Assembly: GCA_964614585.1 (NCBI GenBank)
Contig: CAZTLW010000142.1
Span: forward strand, 1-5,767
Length of the DNA: 5,767 nucleotides
Direction of reading: 5' to 3'
From: JAHEFX01 sp964614585
GTDB taxonomy: Bacteria > Actinomycetota > Acidimicrobiia > Spongiisociales > JAENVV01
The notes under the pieces were generated by a model. That model saw nothing but the letters and a program-made list of their open reading frames with translations, did no database searches and was not told the DNA's origin. A program made the translations under genes and the position numbers. This document shows positions 1 through 5,767 of the stretch, piece by piece; position 1 is the first letter of the stretch; each line of letters opens with the position of its first letter.

Positions 1-481
1 AGTTCCACCGGGCTTAGCCTTTTTTAAGGCCGAAAAGTCTTTTTCCCATGGGGGGCCCACCCTACAAGAACTCGTGGTTCCGCATTTGACCTCCAGGGTG
101 CTGGTGCATCAGACCAAACGCATCTCTGTGGAAGTAGTTGTTCCCAAATACGAACTGATGCAGACAACCGCCAAGGTGATTCTGCGGGGTTCAGAGAACA
201 AGACTGAACAGATGACCCTTTTCCCAGCGACTGGTCGTAGTTTGAGCCTGAACGTTTACCGGCAGGATGACCTGGGTAAGCAAGTCTCTGTGCTGCCTAA
301 AGGACAACCTAAGACCGAGCAATTAGAATCGGGAGAAGAGAAGCCGGTAACTATGTTCTTTCAATCTTCTTTGAGTTTCCAGCAGGGCGAAAAGCTTATC
401 CTTGAGATTTGGGATACTGAAACATTAGAAAAGTTCCCACCAGGCGGCATCACGCTCACACTAGGAAGGAACATCGGATGA
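1..481 (+). CDS. pglZ: BREX phosphatase-like protein PglZ, C-terminal part (5' end outside window)
   Basis: The frame is open from base 2 and runs to TGA at 479-481, giving the last 159 residues of a longer protein; GTG at 74 is internal, not the start. The first visible stretch reads FFKAEKSFSHGGPTLQELVVPHL. This matches the end of the alkaline-phosphatase-superfamily PglZ domain, where the His of HGG (bases 47-49) is a metal ligand. About 130 residues follow that look like a beta-rich C-terminal domain (VLVHQTKRISVEVVVP, then KLILEIWDTE, ending GGITLTLGRNIG). PglZ is a core BREX component needed for phage exclusion and, in several systems, for host DNA methylation; it acts in the cytoplasm with the other Brx proteins. 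The stop overlaps the brxL start by four bases (ATGA), so the two are translationally coupled, and brxL next door supports the call. The BREX subtype cannot be fixed because upstream genes are missing. Confidence 0.85.
   Translation, partial: VPPGLAFFKAEKSFSHGGPTLQELVVPHLTSRVLVHQTKRISVEVVVPKYELMQTTAKVILRGSENKTEQMTLFPATGRSLSLNVYRQDDLGKQVSVLPKGQPKTEQLESGEEKPVTMFFQSSLSFQQGEKLILEIWDTETLEKFPPGGITLTLGRNIG
463..470 (+). promoter_or_regulatory. Shine-Dalgarno for brxL
   Basis: AGGAAGGA lies seven bases before the ATG at 478, inside the end of pglZ. It is the strongest ribosome binding site in the window and fixes the brxL start together with the ATGA overlap. Confidence 0.75.
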
Positions 482-2529
482 CCACCAGTGTAGTCTTAGA
501 CGAACTTGACCAACTCGCTAACGAGGTTTTCCCCGGTCTGGTCGTGCGGAAAGACCTGCTGCGCCGGATGCGGACCTCCTTTGGAGTGCCTGCCTTTGTG
601 ATCGAGTTCTTGCTGGGCAAGTATTGCTCTTCGCCGGACGAAGAGACGATGAATGAGGGATTAGAGTTTGTCCGCGAAACCCTGGCAGCTAAATACGTTA
701 AGCCCGATGAGCGAGAGGTCATCAAGTCCGCCATCAAGGAGCACTCATTCTACGAAATCATCGATAAGCTCTCCGTTCAACTAATTGAGACCCATAACAA
801 ATACTGGGCCAGTCTTTCAAGCCTCAATCTGGATTACATCAACATTGATGAAAAGCTCGTCCGTGCCCATGATCGCCTGCTGATGGGCGGCATTTGGGCC
901 GAGGTGGGATTGAGCTACGACGAGACTTTTATCTTCAAGGGGGTCAATCGTCCCTTCTTCGTAGACAGTATTCGTCCTATACAGCTCTCCAACCGCAATG
1001 TAGACAGCTACATCGAGGCAAGGAAGCGATTTACTCGGGATGAGTGGCTAGATTTTCTGATGCGCTCCCTGGGCTATGAGCCCAGCCATCCGTCCTTCTC
1101 TCACCGCCTCAAGCTGCATTACATGCTACGCCTGCTCCCCTTCGTGGAGAAGAACTTTAATTCAGTCGAGTTGGGGCCTCGGGGCACAGGGAAAAGCTTC
1201 GTCTATCAGCAGATGAGTCCTTACTGCCATCTGGTTTCCGGTGGGCAGACCACAGTTGCTCAAATGTTTGTAAATCTGGCCAGTGGCCAGCGGGGTCTGG
1301 TCTGCCTGTGGGATGTGGTCGCCTTTGATGAAGCGGCTGGCATCAGCTTTTCCGACAAGAGCGGCATCAACATCATGAAAGGTTACATGGAAGATGGGGC
1401 CTTCAGCCGTGGCCGAGATGTCATTACTGCCGAAGGATCCATTGTCTTCGTGGGCAACATTGACGGAGACATCGAAACCATCGTCCGCACTTCCAATCTC
1501 TTCTACCCCATGCCCAAGGAGATGGATACCGCTTTCTATGATCGGATCCATGCTTATATCCCAGGGTGGGAGTTTCCCAAAACCCGTGATGAAACCTATA
1601 CCAACCATTTCGGTCTGGTCGTTGACTTTCTGGCAGAGGTCTTCCGAGAACTTCGGAAACGCAGCTATGCCGACTATGCGGAGCGTTACTTCCGCTTTGG
1701 ATCCCATTTGAGCGGACGTGACCAGAAAGCGGTACGCAAGATTGTCTCAGGCTTAGTTAAACTCCTGCACCCCAACGGTGAGGTGGAAAAGGAGGAGCTG
1801 GAGGAGTATCTCGCCTACGCCATGGAAATGCGGCGGCGGGTAAAAGAGCAGTTGAAGAAGATGGGAGGACTGGAATACTGGGAAACCAGCTTTTCCTACA
1901 TTGACCAGGAGACTCTCCAGGAAACCTTTGTTTCTCTCCCCGAAATGGGAGATTCCAGCATCATCGCTGAGGGGCAGCTCCCTGCCGGAAGCGTCTACAC
2001 AATTGGATCAGATACCTCTGATAACCGACTGGCCCTGTTACTGATTCAGTCTCAAATGACCCAGGGATCGGGGCGCATTGTTCAACTGGGTAGCCCCTCC
2101 AACAAAATGCGGGAGGCAATCAAGACGGCTGATGCTTACTTGAAAGCTAATGTCCGCAATTTAGGAATTACCCACGACCTGAAGGCGTATGACTTCACTG
2201 TTCAAGCCATTAACCTCAACCAGGCAAGGGAAGGAGCCGAAACCACAGTGGCCTTTCTAATCTCCATGGTGTCAGCCATGCTGGAGAAGCCTGTCCTGGA
2301 GAAGACAGTGGTGCTTGGGGATATGAGCATCCAGGGGATGCTGCTAAAGGCTAATTCACTCTCAGAGCGCATGCAGCTAGCTTTTGAGTCAGGGGCGCGG
2401 AGAATTCTAATCCCCAGCGAAAATAAGCGGGATTTGGCAGATGTGCCGGATGCGGTGATAACGGCTATTCAGTGGCAGTTTTATGATTCTCCCGTCAAGG
2501 CTGCCATCTTGGCTTTAGGGATAGGGTAA
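478..2529 (+). CDS. brxL: BREX system Lon-like AAA+ protein BrxL
   Basis: A 683-residue protein, about the usual length of BrxL. Near the N-terminus LANEVFPGLVVRKDLLRRM and VIEFLLGKYCSS match the BrxL N-terminal domain. The AAA+ core follows, with Walker A GPRGTGKS at residues 233-240 and Walker B-like VVAFDEAAG with Asp284-Glu285. A Lon-protease-like fold starts near residue 508 and includes IPSENKRDLADVPDAV, close to the Lon sequence ENKRDL. BrxL is known as a DNA-binding AAA+ ring protein of BREX, needed for phage restriction but not for the methylation step. Aligned to E. coli Lon, the Ser of GPSAG falls on Glu588 (EGAETT) and the Lys of GGLKEK on Ser629 (NSLSER). Classical Ser-Lys proteolysis is therefore unlikely here, while ATP binding looks intact. 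It is coupled to pglZ by ATGA and is probably the last gene of the BREX operon, because no gene follows for 575 bases. Base composition is balanced (30 of 60 G+C at 1321-1380). Confidence 0.95.
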   Translation: MTTSVVLDELDQLANEVFPGLVVRKDLLRRMRTSFGVPAFVIEFLLGKYCSSPDEETMNEGLEFVRETLAAKYVKPDEREVIKSAIKEHSFYEIIDKLSVQLIETHNKYWASLSSLNLDYINIDEKLVRAHDRLLMGGIWAEVGLSYDETFIFKGVNRPFFVDSIRPIQLSNRNVDSYIEARKRFTRDEWLDFLMRSLGYEPSHPSFSHRLKLHYMLRLLPFVEKNFNSVELGPRGTGKSFVYQQMSPYCHLVSGGQTTVAQMFVNLASGQRGLVCLWDVVAFDEAAGISFSDKSGINIMKGYMEDGAFSRGRDVITAEGSIVFVGNIDGDIETIVRTSNLFYPMPKEMDTAFYDRIHAYIPGWEFPKTRDETYTNHFGLVVDFLAEVFRELRKRSYADYAERYFRFGSHLSGRDQKAVRKIVSGLVKLLHPNGEVEKEELEEYLAYAMEMRRRVKEQLKKMGGLEYWETSFSYIDQETLQETFVSLPEMGDSSIIAEGQLPAGSVYTIGSDTSDNRLALLLIQSQMTQGSGRIVQLGSPSNKMREAIKTADAYLKANVRNLGITHDLKAYDFTVQAINLNQAREGAETTVAFLISMVSAMLEKPVLEKTVVLGDMSIQGMLLKANSLSERMQLAFESGARRILIPSENKRDLADVPDAVITAIQWQFYDSPVKAAILALGIG

Positions 2530-2880
2530 TTCAGCTTACATTTAAGGCCTTTACATGGGGACGGCGTATGACCAAGTAATTATGACTAATGCTGGGACTT
2601 CCCTCAAAATTACTAGCATGTATTCTTTATCAATCGAAAGGTAAGTGATAAGTCATTCTTTTACCATCCGGTTATGTAAGGCACAATACCGAAAGATTGC
2701 AAGGCTCAAATTAAACACTATCTATCACTTTGACTTAGAGATTAATTTTTGGCCCTAGCCTAAGTAATACGTTTGAACCTCCAGGGAAAACTTGTTGTTG
2801 TACCGGACTCGTCTATCATTATGGTTATTTACATCATTAGTAGTGTTGATAAGGCATGGTTATCCCTCAAAAGATATAGA

Positions 2881-2900
2881 TTTTACTAACTTTAGTAAAA
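2881..2900. repeat. 20-base AT-rich palindrome (operator or weak terminator hairpin)
   Basis: The arms TTTTACTAA (2881-2889) and TTAGTAAAA (2892-2900) are perfect inverted complements separated by two bases. As RNA this could fold as an 8-pair stem with a 4-base loop, followed directly by TTTT at 2901-2904. The stem has only two G-C-type positions at most, so it is poor as an intrinsic terminator. The near-gapless symmetry suits a dimeric regulator site better. It lies about 205 bases before the L15-fusion start and ten bases before a candidate -35 box. Function is inferred. Confidence 0.4.
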
Positions 2901-2910
2901 TTTTCATGTC

Positions 2911-2937
2911 TTGAAAGCCAAAGTATTGTTTCATAAA
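2911..2937 (+). promoter_or_regulatory. Weak promoter candidate for the L15-fusion operon
   Basis: TTGAAA at 2911-2916 (five of six bases match the -35 consensus) is followed after 15 bases by CATAAA at 2932-2937 (four of six match the -10 consensus). The spacing is short and the sequence is AT-rich, so a chance match is likely. It is listed because it lies between the two palindromes, in the only long gap upstream of the operon. If used, the leader would be about 160 bases. Confidence 0.2.
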
Positions 2938-3020
2938 TACGAAAGATTTAATTTTGAAAGCGTAGCTAACTTATGGCTACCTTGGATGTTTGAACTTGGC
3001 ACTTGTCAAAATATCAGAAA

Positions 3021-3036
3021 TCTAGCTGAAGCTAGA
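3021..3036. repeat. 16-base palindrome upstream of the L15-fusion gene
   Basis: TCTAGCT (3021-3027) and AGCTAGA (3030-3036) are perfect inverted complements separated by GA. The site is 68 bases before the ATG at 3105, in a place where a repressor or activator dimer could act on the operon. No T-run follows, so it is not a terminator. Function is inferred from position and symmetry only. Confidence 0.35.
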
Positions 3037-3104
3037 AGGGTTTCACATTTTAGTTCAAGGATTTGCTGGTTAATTTAAAGACAAACCAATAGTTCCAGAA
3101 CTCT

Positions 3105-4193
3105 ATGAGATTACTAGATGCCAAACCAAAGTCAGGCTCCCGGCCAAGTCGCCGGAGGGTAGGACGAGGAAATTCGGCAGGACAGGGTGCAAGCTGTGGA
3201 AAGGGAATGCGTGGTCAGAAGTCTCGCTCTGGTCGAGGAACTAGACCCGGTTTTGAAGGAGGACAAATGCCTCTATACCGACGTATACCCAAATTAAGCC
3301 GCTTCAATGTTCCTAAAGCCAGAGAAAGAAAAAGGAACATAACCGAAATTAATGTAGGAAAGCTTGCTTCTCTACCTCCTCACTCGGAAGTTAATTTATC
3401 CACACTAATTGAAATAGGTATTGTTACCCAAAACAATGGCCCTCTAAAAGTTTTAGGAGATGGAGAGCTTTCCATCCCTCTTATAGTTGAGGCTGCTGCT
3501 TTTACGAAAACAGCGAGAAATAAAATTGAAGAAGCAGGTGGAATATGTGAAATATCTTCTTACAAAAAGACTTCATATGAAGATCATGAAGATACCTCCT
3601 ATAAAGATAAATCTTATTTTGATTTGAATTGGGTCGACAAAATAAGAGAAAAAACACTAAAAAAAACTAGTTTTGCTGACGAAACGCATTTGATAACCAG
3701 TAAAAAACAAGGAGTGGATTCGCACTATTTTTCGGAGGAAGAGTTGAGAATAATTAGAAAAATCATGGGTAACTATGAAACCTCAGAACATCCTAGGATG
3801 ATTGAACGAATCATTTCTTCCCATCCTTGTTTTAGTTCTATTCGAAGAAAAACAAGTATCAATTTTCCTTCTAAGTGCTCGATTAACAAGGAATCTATGC
3901 TGTCAGTTGAAATGGAGATAAATGTTCCTGAATCAATTCGAAACTTACAAAAAAAGTTTTTAGAGATTGGGTTCGATGTCGAGCAAGTAAGACTAGATAT
4001 TTATGTGATGGCCCAAGGCTTTGATATTTTAGAACAGTTGAAAACTATATCATTTAAGGTTGATGAAAAAAGTAAGCAGATTTCCTTTAAGATGATCCCT
4101 AAAAAAGTGGGTAAGCAGATTATTCATGTTAACTTTTTCTATGATGCAGCAAGAGTAGGGCATGCTCTTGTTGAAACGCTCGTCGAAGCTTGA
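3105..4193 (+). CDS. Ribosomal protein uL15 domain fused to an effector-associated beta-sandwich domain
   Basis: A 362-residue protein. Residues 1-149 form a whole uL15 domain: a basic rRNA-binding N-terminus (RRRVGRGNSAGQGASCGKG, RGQKSRSGRGTRPGFEGG, PLYRRIPKL) and the C-terminal L15 signature (GPLKVLGDGEL, then AFTKTARNKIEEAGG). Bacterial L15 normally ends there, near 145-150 residues. Residues 151-171 are a Ser/Tyr/Lys/Asp repeat linker. Residues 176-248 are charged and probably helical (FSEEELRIIRKIMGNY). Residues 249-362 resemble the Ig-like beta-sandwich attached to bacterial caspase-like, CHAT and STAND proteins (INFPSKCSI, QISFKMIPKKVGKQIIHVNF, DAARVGHALVETLV). The ATG is chosen because it gives the natural L15 N-terminus; no good Shine-Dalgarno precedes it. 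It overlaps the CHAT gene or lies 16 bases from it, so the two are probably co-transcribed. This is unlikely to be the housekeeping rplO, since none of the usual neighbours (rpsE, secY) are present. I infer a ribosome-linked sensor or adaptor for the CHAT protease. Domain identity is sure for L15 and moderate for the beta-sandwich. Confidence 0.85.
   Translation: MRLLDAKPKSGSRPSRRRVGRGNSAGQGASCGKGMRGQKSRSGRGTRPGFEGGQMPLYRRIPKLSRFNVPKARERKRNITEINVGKLASLPPHSEVNLSTLIEIGIVTQNNGPLKVLGDGELSIPLIVEAAAFTKTARNKIEEAGGICEISSYKKTSYEDHEDTSYKDKSYFDLNWVDKIREKTLKKTSFADETHLITSKKQGVDSHYFSEEELRIIRKIMGNYETSEHPRMIERIISSHPCFSSIRRKTSINFPSKCSINKESMLSVEMEINVPESIRNLQKKFLEIGFDVEQVRLDIYVMAQGFDILEQLKTISFKVDEKSKQISFKMIPKKVGKQIIHVNFFYDAARVGHALVETLVEA
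3555..3617 (+). repeat. Ser-Tyr-Lys/Glu-Asp repeat linker inside the L15-fusion gene
   Basis: Residues 151-171 repeat a T/S-S-Y-K/E-D pattern (SSYKKTSYED, HEDTSYKDKSYF) directly after the natural end of L15. The DNA shows a tandem 9-base unit, ATGAAGATC at 3577-3585 and ATGAAGATA at 3586-3594, which suggests growth by slippage. It is probably a flexible hinge between the L15 and C-terminal parts. Confidence 0.55.
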
Positions 4194-5343
4194 GATTCTT
4201 ACTACCATCATGTGCGGAAACGTTCTCATCACAGAGAGTCCCGATGAAAACTCAAAATATTCTGAATCCTTAAAAATTCAAAATAAGAGAACTCTGTTGT
4301 TCTTCAGAATTGGAGACAACAATCTTATGTGTACGATAATTGCACCTAATTCACGTGATGGTCTTGGTGCAACAGGCGTAAAGCCTATACCGTCTCAAAA
4401 GAAAATAATTGAGGAGATTTCAACGAATCTAGATATCTTCTTTAAGGAAGTTACTCCTGTAGGAGATCCAAAACCGGAGAAGTGGAAAAGTTTTCTAATC
4501 AACCTCCGTAGTCAAAGTAAGAGACTCTTTAAGTCAATCATACCTGACGATATTGCGTATCATATAAATCGTTGGGAAGATGGATGCTGGGTAGAAATAA
4601 TTACAGATGAACACTGGATACCTTGGGAACTGCTCCACGATAACAAGCGATTTTGGGGTGAGAGATTTATACTAACAAGGCACGTTTATTCAAAAGATAG
4701 AGCAGATCGTGAAACTGAGGAATACAAAAATTCAAAGCGAATTCTTAATATAGTTGGAGGAGCATTAAATAGAGAGAAAGAAAATGCAAAAAAATTTTTT
4801 GGAAATTTTTCATTGCCTGTAGGAGTAGAAGTATCATTATTAGAAGAATATCCACTTAGTAGTTTTCTTGATAATTGGGTTAGGAACGATGCAGGCATTG
4901 TACATTTCACCTGCCATGGACTAACGAAGCCAATGTGTCTTCAAATTAATGGCCTATCGGAATTTTCTACTAACTTAGGCATTGCTACAGTACAAGAAGA
5001 ATTGGCTTTAAGTACTAACTGTCTTGTTTTTGCTAATGCTTGTAATTCAACAAGAAATATTCGTTTATTTGACGAAAGCATTAGCTTTGGTCAAGCATTT
5101 TGTCAAAAAGGTGCCAATGTATTCATTGGCACTCTTGGCCCCATACCAACAGCTTATGCAATTGAGTTCGCACGAGATGTTTATTCGGAAATATTTCCGA
5201 ATAACAAAGAAGATGAACAGCATTACAATGTTGGATATGCGCTCGCATTTGCAAAGCAAAAAGCTTTAGATAAACATAATCTCTTCTGGCTCTTATACTG
5301 CATGTATGGAGATGGTAAATACTCAGTGAATTTGTGGTCGTAA
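4162..5343 (+). CDS. CHAT-domain cysteine protease
   Basis: A 393-residue protein from the ATG at 4162. CHAT proteases are caspase-like (clan CD) enzymes that cut a protein target when activated, often in phage defence or programmed cell death. CHAT landmarks in order are HWIPWELLHD (151-160, the typical IPWELL segment), KRILNIVGG (192-200, a core strand), IVHFTCHG with catalytic His252, LVFANACNS with catalytic Cys294, and GANVFIGTLGPIP (318-329), followed by the C-terminal helices. Both catalytic residues are present, so it should be active. The first 140 residues are a separate N-terminal part I do not recognise (RTLLFFRIGDNNLMCTIIAP); no transmembrane segment or signal peptide is obvious. 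The 4162 start overlaps the L15-fusion gene by 32 bases. ATG at 4210, 16 bases after that gene's stop, is an equally possible start, and neither has a clear ribosome binding site. A TCOD protein follows after 22 bases. The substrate is unknown; the neighbouring genes are the obvious candidates for sensor or target. Composition is AT-rich (19 of 60 G+C at 4801-4860). Confidence 0.92.
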   Translation: MLLLKRSSKLEILTTIMCGNVLITESPDENSKYSESLKIQNKRTLLFFRIGDNNLMCTIIAPNSRDGLGATGVKPIPSQKKIIEEISTNLDIFFKEVTPVGDPKPEKWKSFLINLRSQSKRLFKSIIPDDIAYHINRWEDGCWVEIITDEHWIPWELLHDNKRFWGERFILTRHVYSKDRADRETEEYKNSKRILNIVGGALNREKENAKKFFGNFSLPVGVEVSLLEEYPLSSFLDNWVRNDAGIVHFTCHGLTKPMCLQINGLSEFSTNLGIATVQEELALSTNCLVFANACNSTRNIRLFDESISFGQAFCQKGANVFIGTLGPIPTAYAIEFARDVYSEIFPNNKEDEQHYNVGYALAFAKQKALDKHNLFWLLYCMYGDGKYSVNLWS

Positions 5344-5352
5344 ATATTATTT

Positions 5353-5358
5353 GAGAGG
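5353..5358 (+). promoter_or_regulatory. Shine-Dalgarno deciding the TCOD protein start
   Basis: GAGAGG lies seven bases before the ATG at 5366. It favours that ATG over the in-frame TTG at 5351, which overlaps the site and would add only five residues. Confidence 0.65.
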
Positions 5359-5365
5359 TAAAATC

Positions 5366-5713
5366 ATGTCAGTACAAGCATATCTCACTACTACTAGCAT
5401 TGAGGATATTCCACTAAGCATTGAAGAGGTTCCTGTAGAAACAAGGGAAGAAAGACAGCTACCTATGCTTGGTTCAGAAGAAGATGCTGTTGCGATCAGA
5501 TTGCAGGAGTTATTTGAAGCTATTACCTCCTCAATGGCAAGTAGCATAGATGTAGAAAGTCAGTTGACTGTTGAGGTAACTGGTTCAATCAGCCTTAAGG
5601 CGAGAGGAGGATTTCAATATCTGTTCATTAATGCAGGTGCAGAAGCATCTCAGACAGGAACAATGAAAGTAGTTCTCTCCACGACTCTCCAACCCAAGCA
5701 TGGTGATAGTTAA
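5366..5713 (+). CDS. Small trypsin-co-occurring domain protein (TCOD1/Trypco1-like)
   Basis: A 115-residue protein. Residues 44-109 have the pattern of trypsin-co-occurring domain 1. A short helix (IRLQELFEAITSSM) is followed by two or three strands around a small-residue-rich turn (QLTVEVTGSISLKARGGF, then INAGAEASQTGTMKVVLSTTL). This corresponds to the family's usual 'EVEFGVKLSAEAG...AGGEANFKVTL' shape; the match is from memory, not from a search. The N-terminal 40 residues are acidic and probably unstructured (EEVPVETREERQLP). TCOD proteins accompany trypsin-like, caspase-like or CHAT proteases in bacterial NTP-dependent conflict systems and are thought to be protein-binding modules within a complex. 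Here it sits 22 bases after the CHAT gene with its own ribosome binding site, so it is the third gene of the operon. It could be an adaptor, inhibitor or substrate of the CHAT protease; the sequence alone does not say which. Confidence 0.8.
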   Translation: MSVQAYLTTTSIEDIPLSIEEVPVETREERQLPMLGSEEDAVAIRLQELFEAITSSMASSIDVESQLTVEVTGSISLKARGGFQYLFINAGAEASQTGTMKVVLSTTLQPKHGDS

Positions 5714-5767
5714 GCCCTATTCTTAATTGTCGTTGAACAAGTGGTTGTATTTTGATGCAGACTCTTC
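5714..5767 (+). other. Downstream flank, possible start of a fourth operon gene
   Basis: No terminator hairpin follows the TCOD stop, so transcription may continue. Two frames stay open to the window edge: one from ATG at 5755 (MQTL) and one from TTG at 5727 or 5733 (reading NKWLYFDADS). No clear ribosome binding site separates them. In related systems a trypsin-like or STAND protein often sits next to TCOD, so a further gene would fit, but nothing visible proves it. Confidence 0.3.

Larger units (their letters stand above)
2530..3104. other. Long AT-rich intergenic region between BREX and the L15-fusion operon
   Basis: No convincing gene is visible in these 575 bases on either strand; stops are frequent and the longest open stretches are about 60 codons or less. 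No tRNA, CRISPR or insertion-sequence ends were recognised, and no strong GC-rich terminator follows brxL; AAGGCCTT at 2544-2551 is only a bare palindrome. The informative part is the last 230 bases, which carry two perfect palindromes and a weak promoter candidate (separate entries). It may be the leader and control region of the downstream operon, or worn-out sequence at a module boundary. Confidence 0.6.

Noticed and set aside
74..481. A separate small gene of 135 codons starting with GTG at 74.
   Set aside because: The frame stays open upstream to base 2 and carries the PglZ HGG motif before this GTG, so it is the tail of a longer protein.
1162..1707. 181-codon open frame on the minus strand.
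   Set aside because: It lies antisense to the conserved AAA+ core of brxL, and its protein has no recognisable features; it is explained by codon bias of the real gene.
2644..2651. TTATCA (2627-2632) and TGATAA (2646-2651) as a hairpin or terminator after brxL.
   Set aside because: Only six pairs, all but one A-T, with a 13-base loop and no following T-run.
2821..2889. 22-codon reading frame beginning with ATG (MVIYIISSVDK) in the intergenic region.
   Set aside because: Too short, no ribosome binding site, and its stop lies inside the 2881-2900 palindrome; no support beyond an ATG.
2899..3078. 60-codon open stretch on the plus strand, ending NIRNLAEARRVSHFSSRICWLI, with faint likeness to the N-terminus of some transposases.
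   Set aside because: It has no ATG near its beginning (TTG at 2911, ATG only at 2986), no ribosome binding site and no firm family match; the length is expected by chance in AT-rich DNA.
3105..3554. Housekeeping rplO (50S ribosomal protein L15) as a plain call.
   Set aside because: The reading frame continues for over 200 residues beyond the normal L15 end, and the usual neighbours rpsE, secY and adk are absent; a CHAT operon follows instead.

Overview
The window looks like part of a defence island in a cyanobacterium. The cyanobacterial assignment is an inference. It rests mainly on the ribosomal-protein-L15 segment at 3105-3554, whose sequence (start MRLLDAKP, then GQGASCGKGMRGQKSRSG, RPGFEGGQMPLYRRIPKL and GPLKVLGDGEL) reads like cyanobacterial uL15. 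CHAT/TCOD conflict systems are also common in filamentous, multicellular cyanobacteria.

Region 1 (1-2529) is the 3' end of a BREX phage-resistance operon. It holds the C-terminal part of PglZ (alkaline-phosphatase-superfamily protein, HGG metal-site motif at the window edge). PglZ is joined by an ATGA overlap and a strong Shine-Dalgarno to a full-length BrxL (AAA+ protein with a Lon-like C-terminal domain). The BrxL Walker A and B motifs are intact, but both positions of the Lon Ser-Lys dyad are replaced (E588 and S629). The order pglZ-brxL fits BREX types 1 and 4, and the visible part cannot separate them.

Region 2 (2530-3104) is a 575-base AT-rich gap without a convincing gene. Near its right end are two perfect palindromes, at 2881-2900 and 3021-3036, with a weak promoter candidate between them. 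These could control the next operon.

Region 3 (3105-5713) is a compact three-gene operon of lower G+C. Gene 1 encodes a complete ribosomal protein uL15 domain fused to a serine/tyrosine/lysine-rich repeat linker and a C-terminal beta-sandwich of the kind found on bacterial caspase-like, CHAT and STAND effectors. Gene 2 encodes a CHAT-family cysteine protease with an apparent His252/Cys294 dyad. Gene 3 encodes a small protein with a trypsin-co-occurring domain (TCOD1/Trypco1-like). The last 54 bases may contain the start of a fourth gene.

The most interesting signal is gene 1. A ribosomal protein has been built into what otherwise looks like a CHAT-protease conflict system. A plausible but untested reading is that the L15 part places the system on the large ribosomal subunit or its assembly intermediates, or acts as a decoy, so that damage to or interference with translation is relayed to the CHAT protease. 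BREX and this operon lie side by side but show no sign of being co-transcribed.
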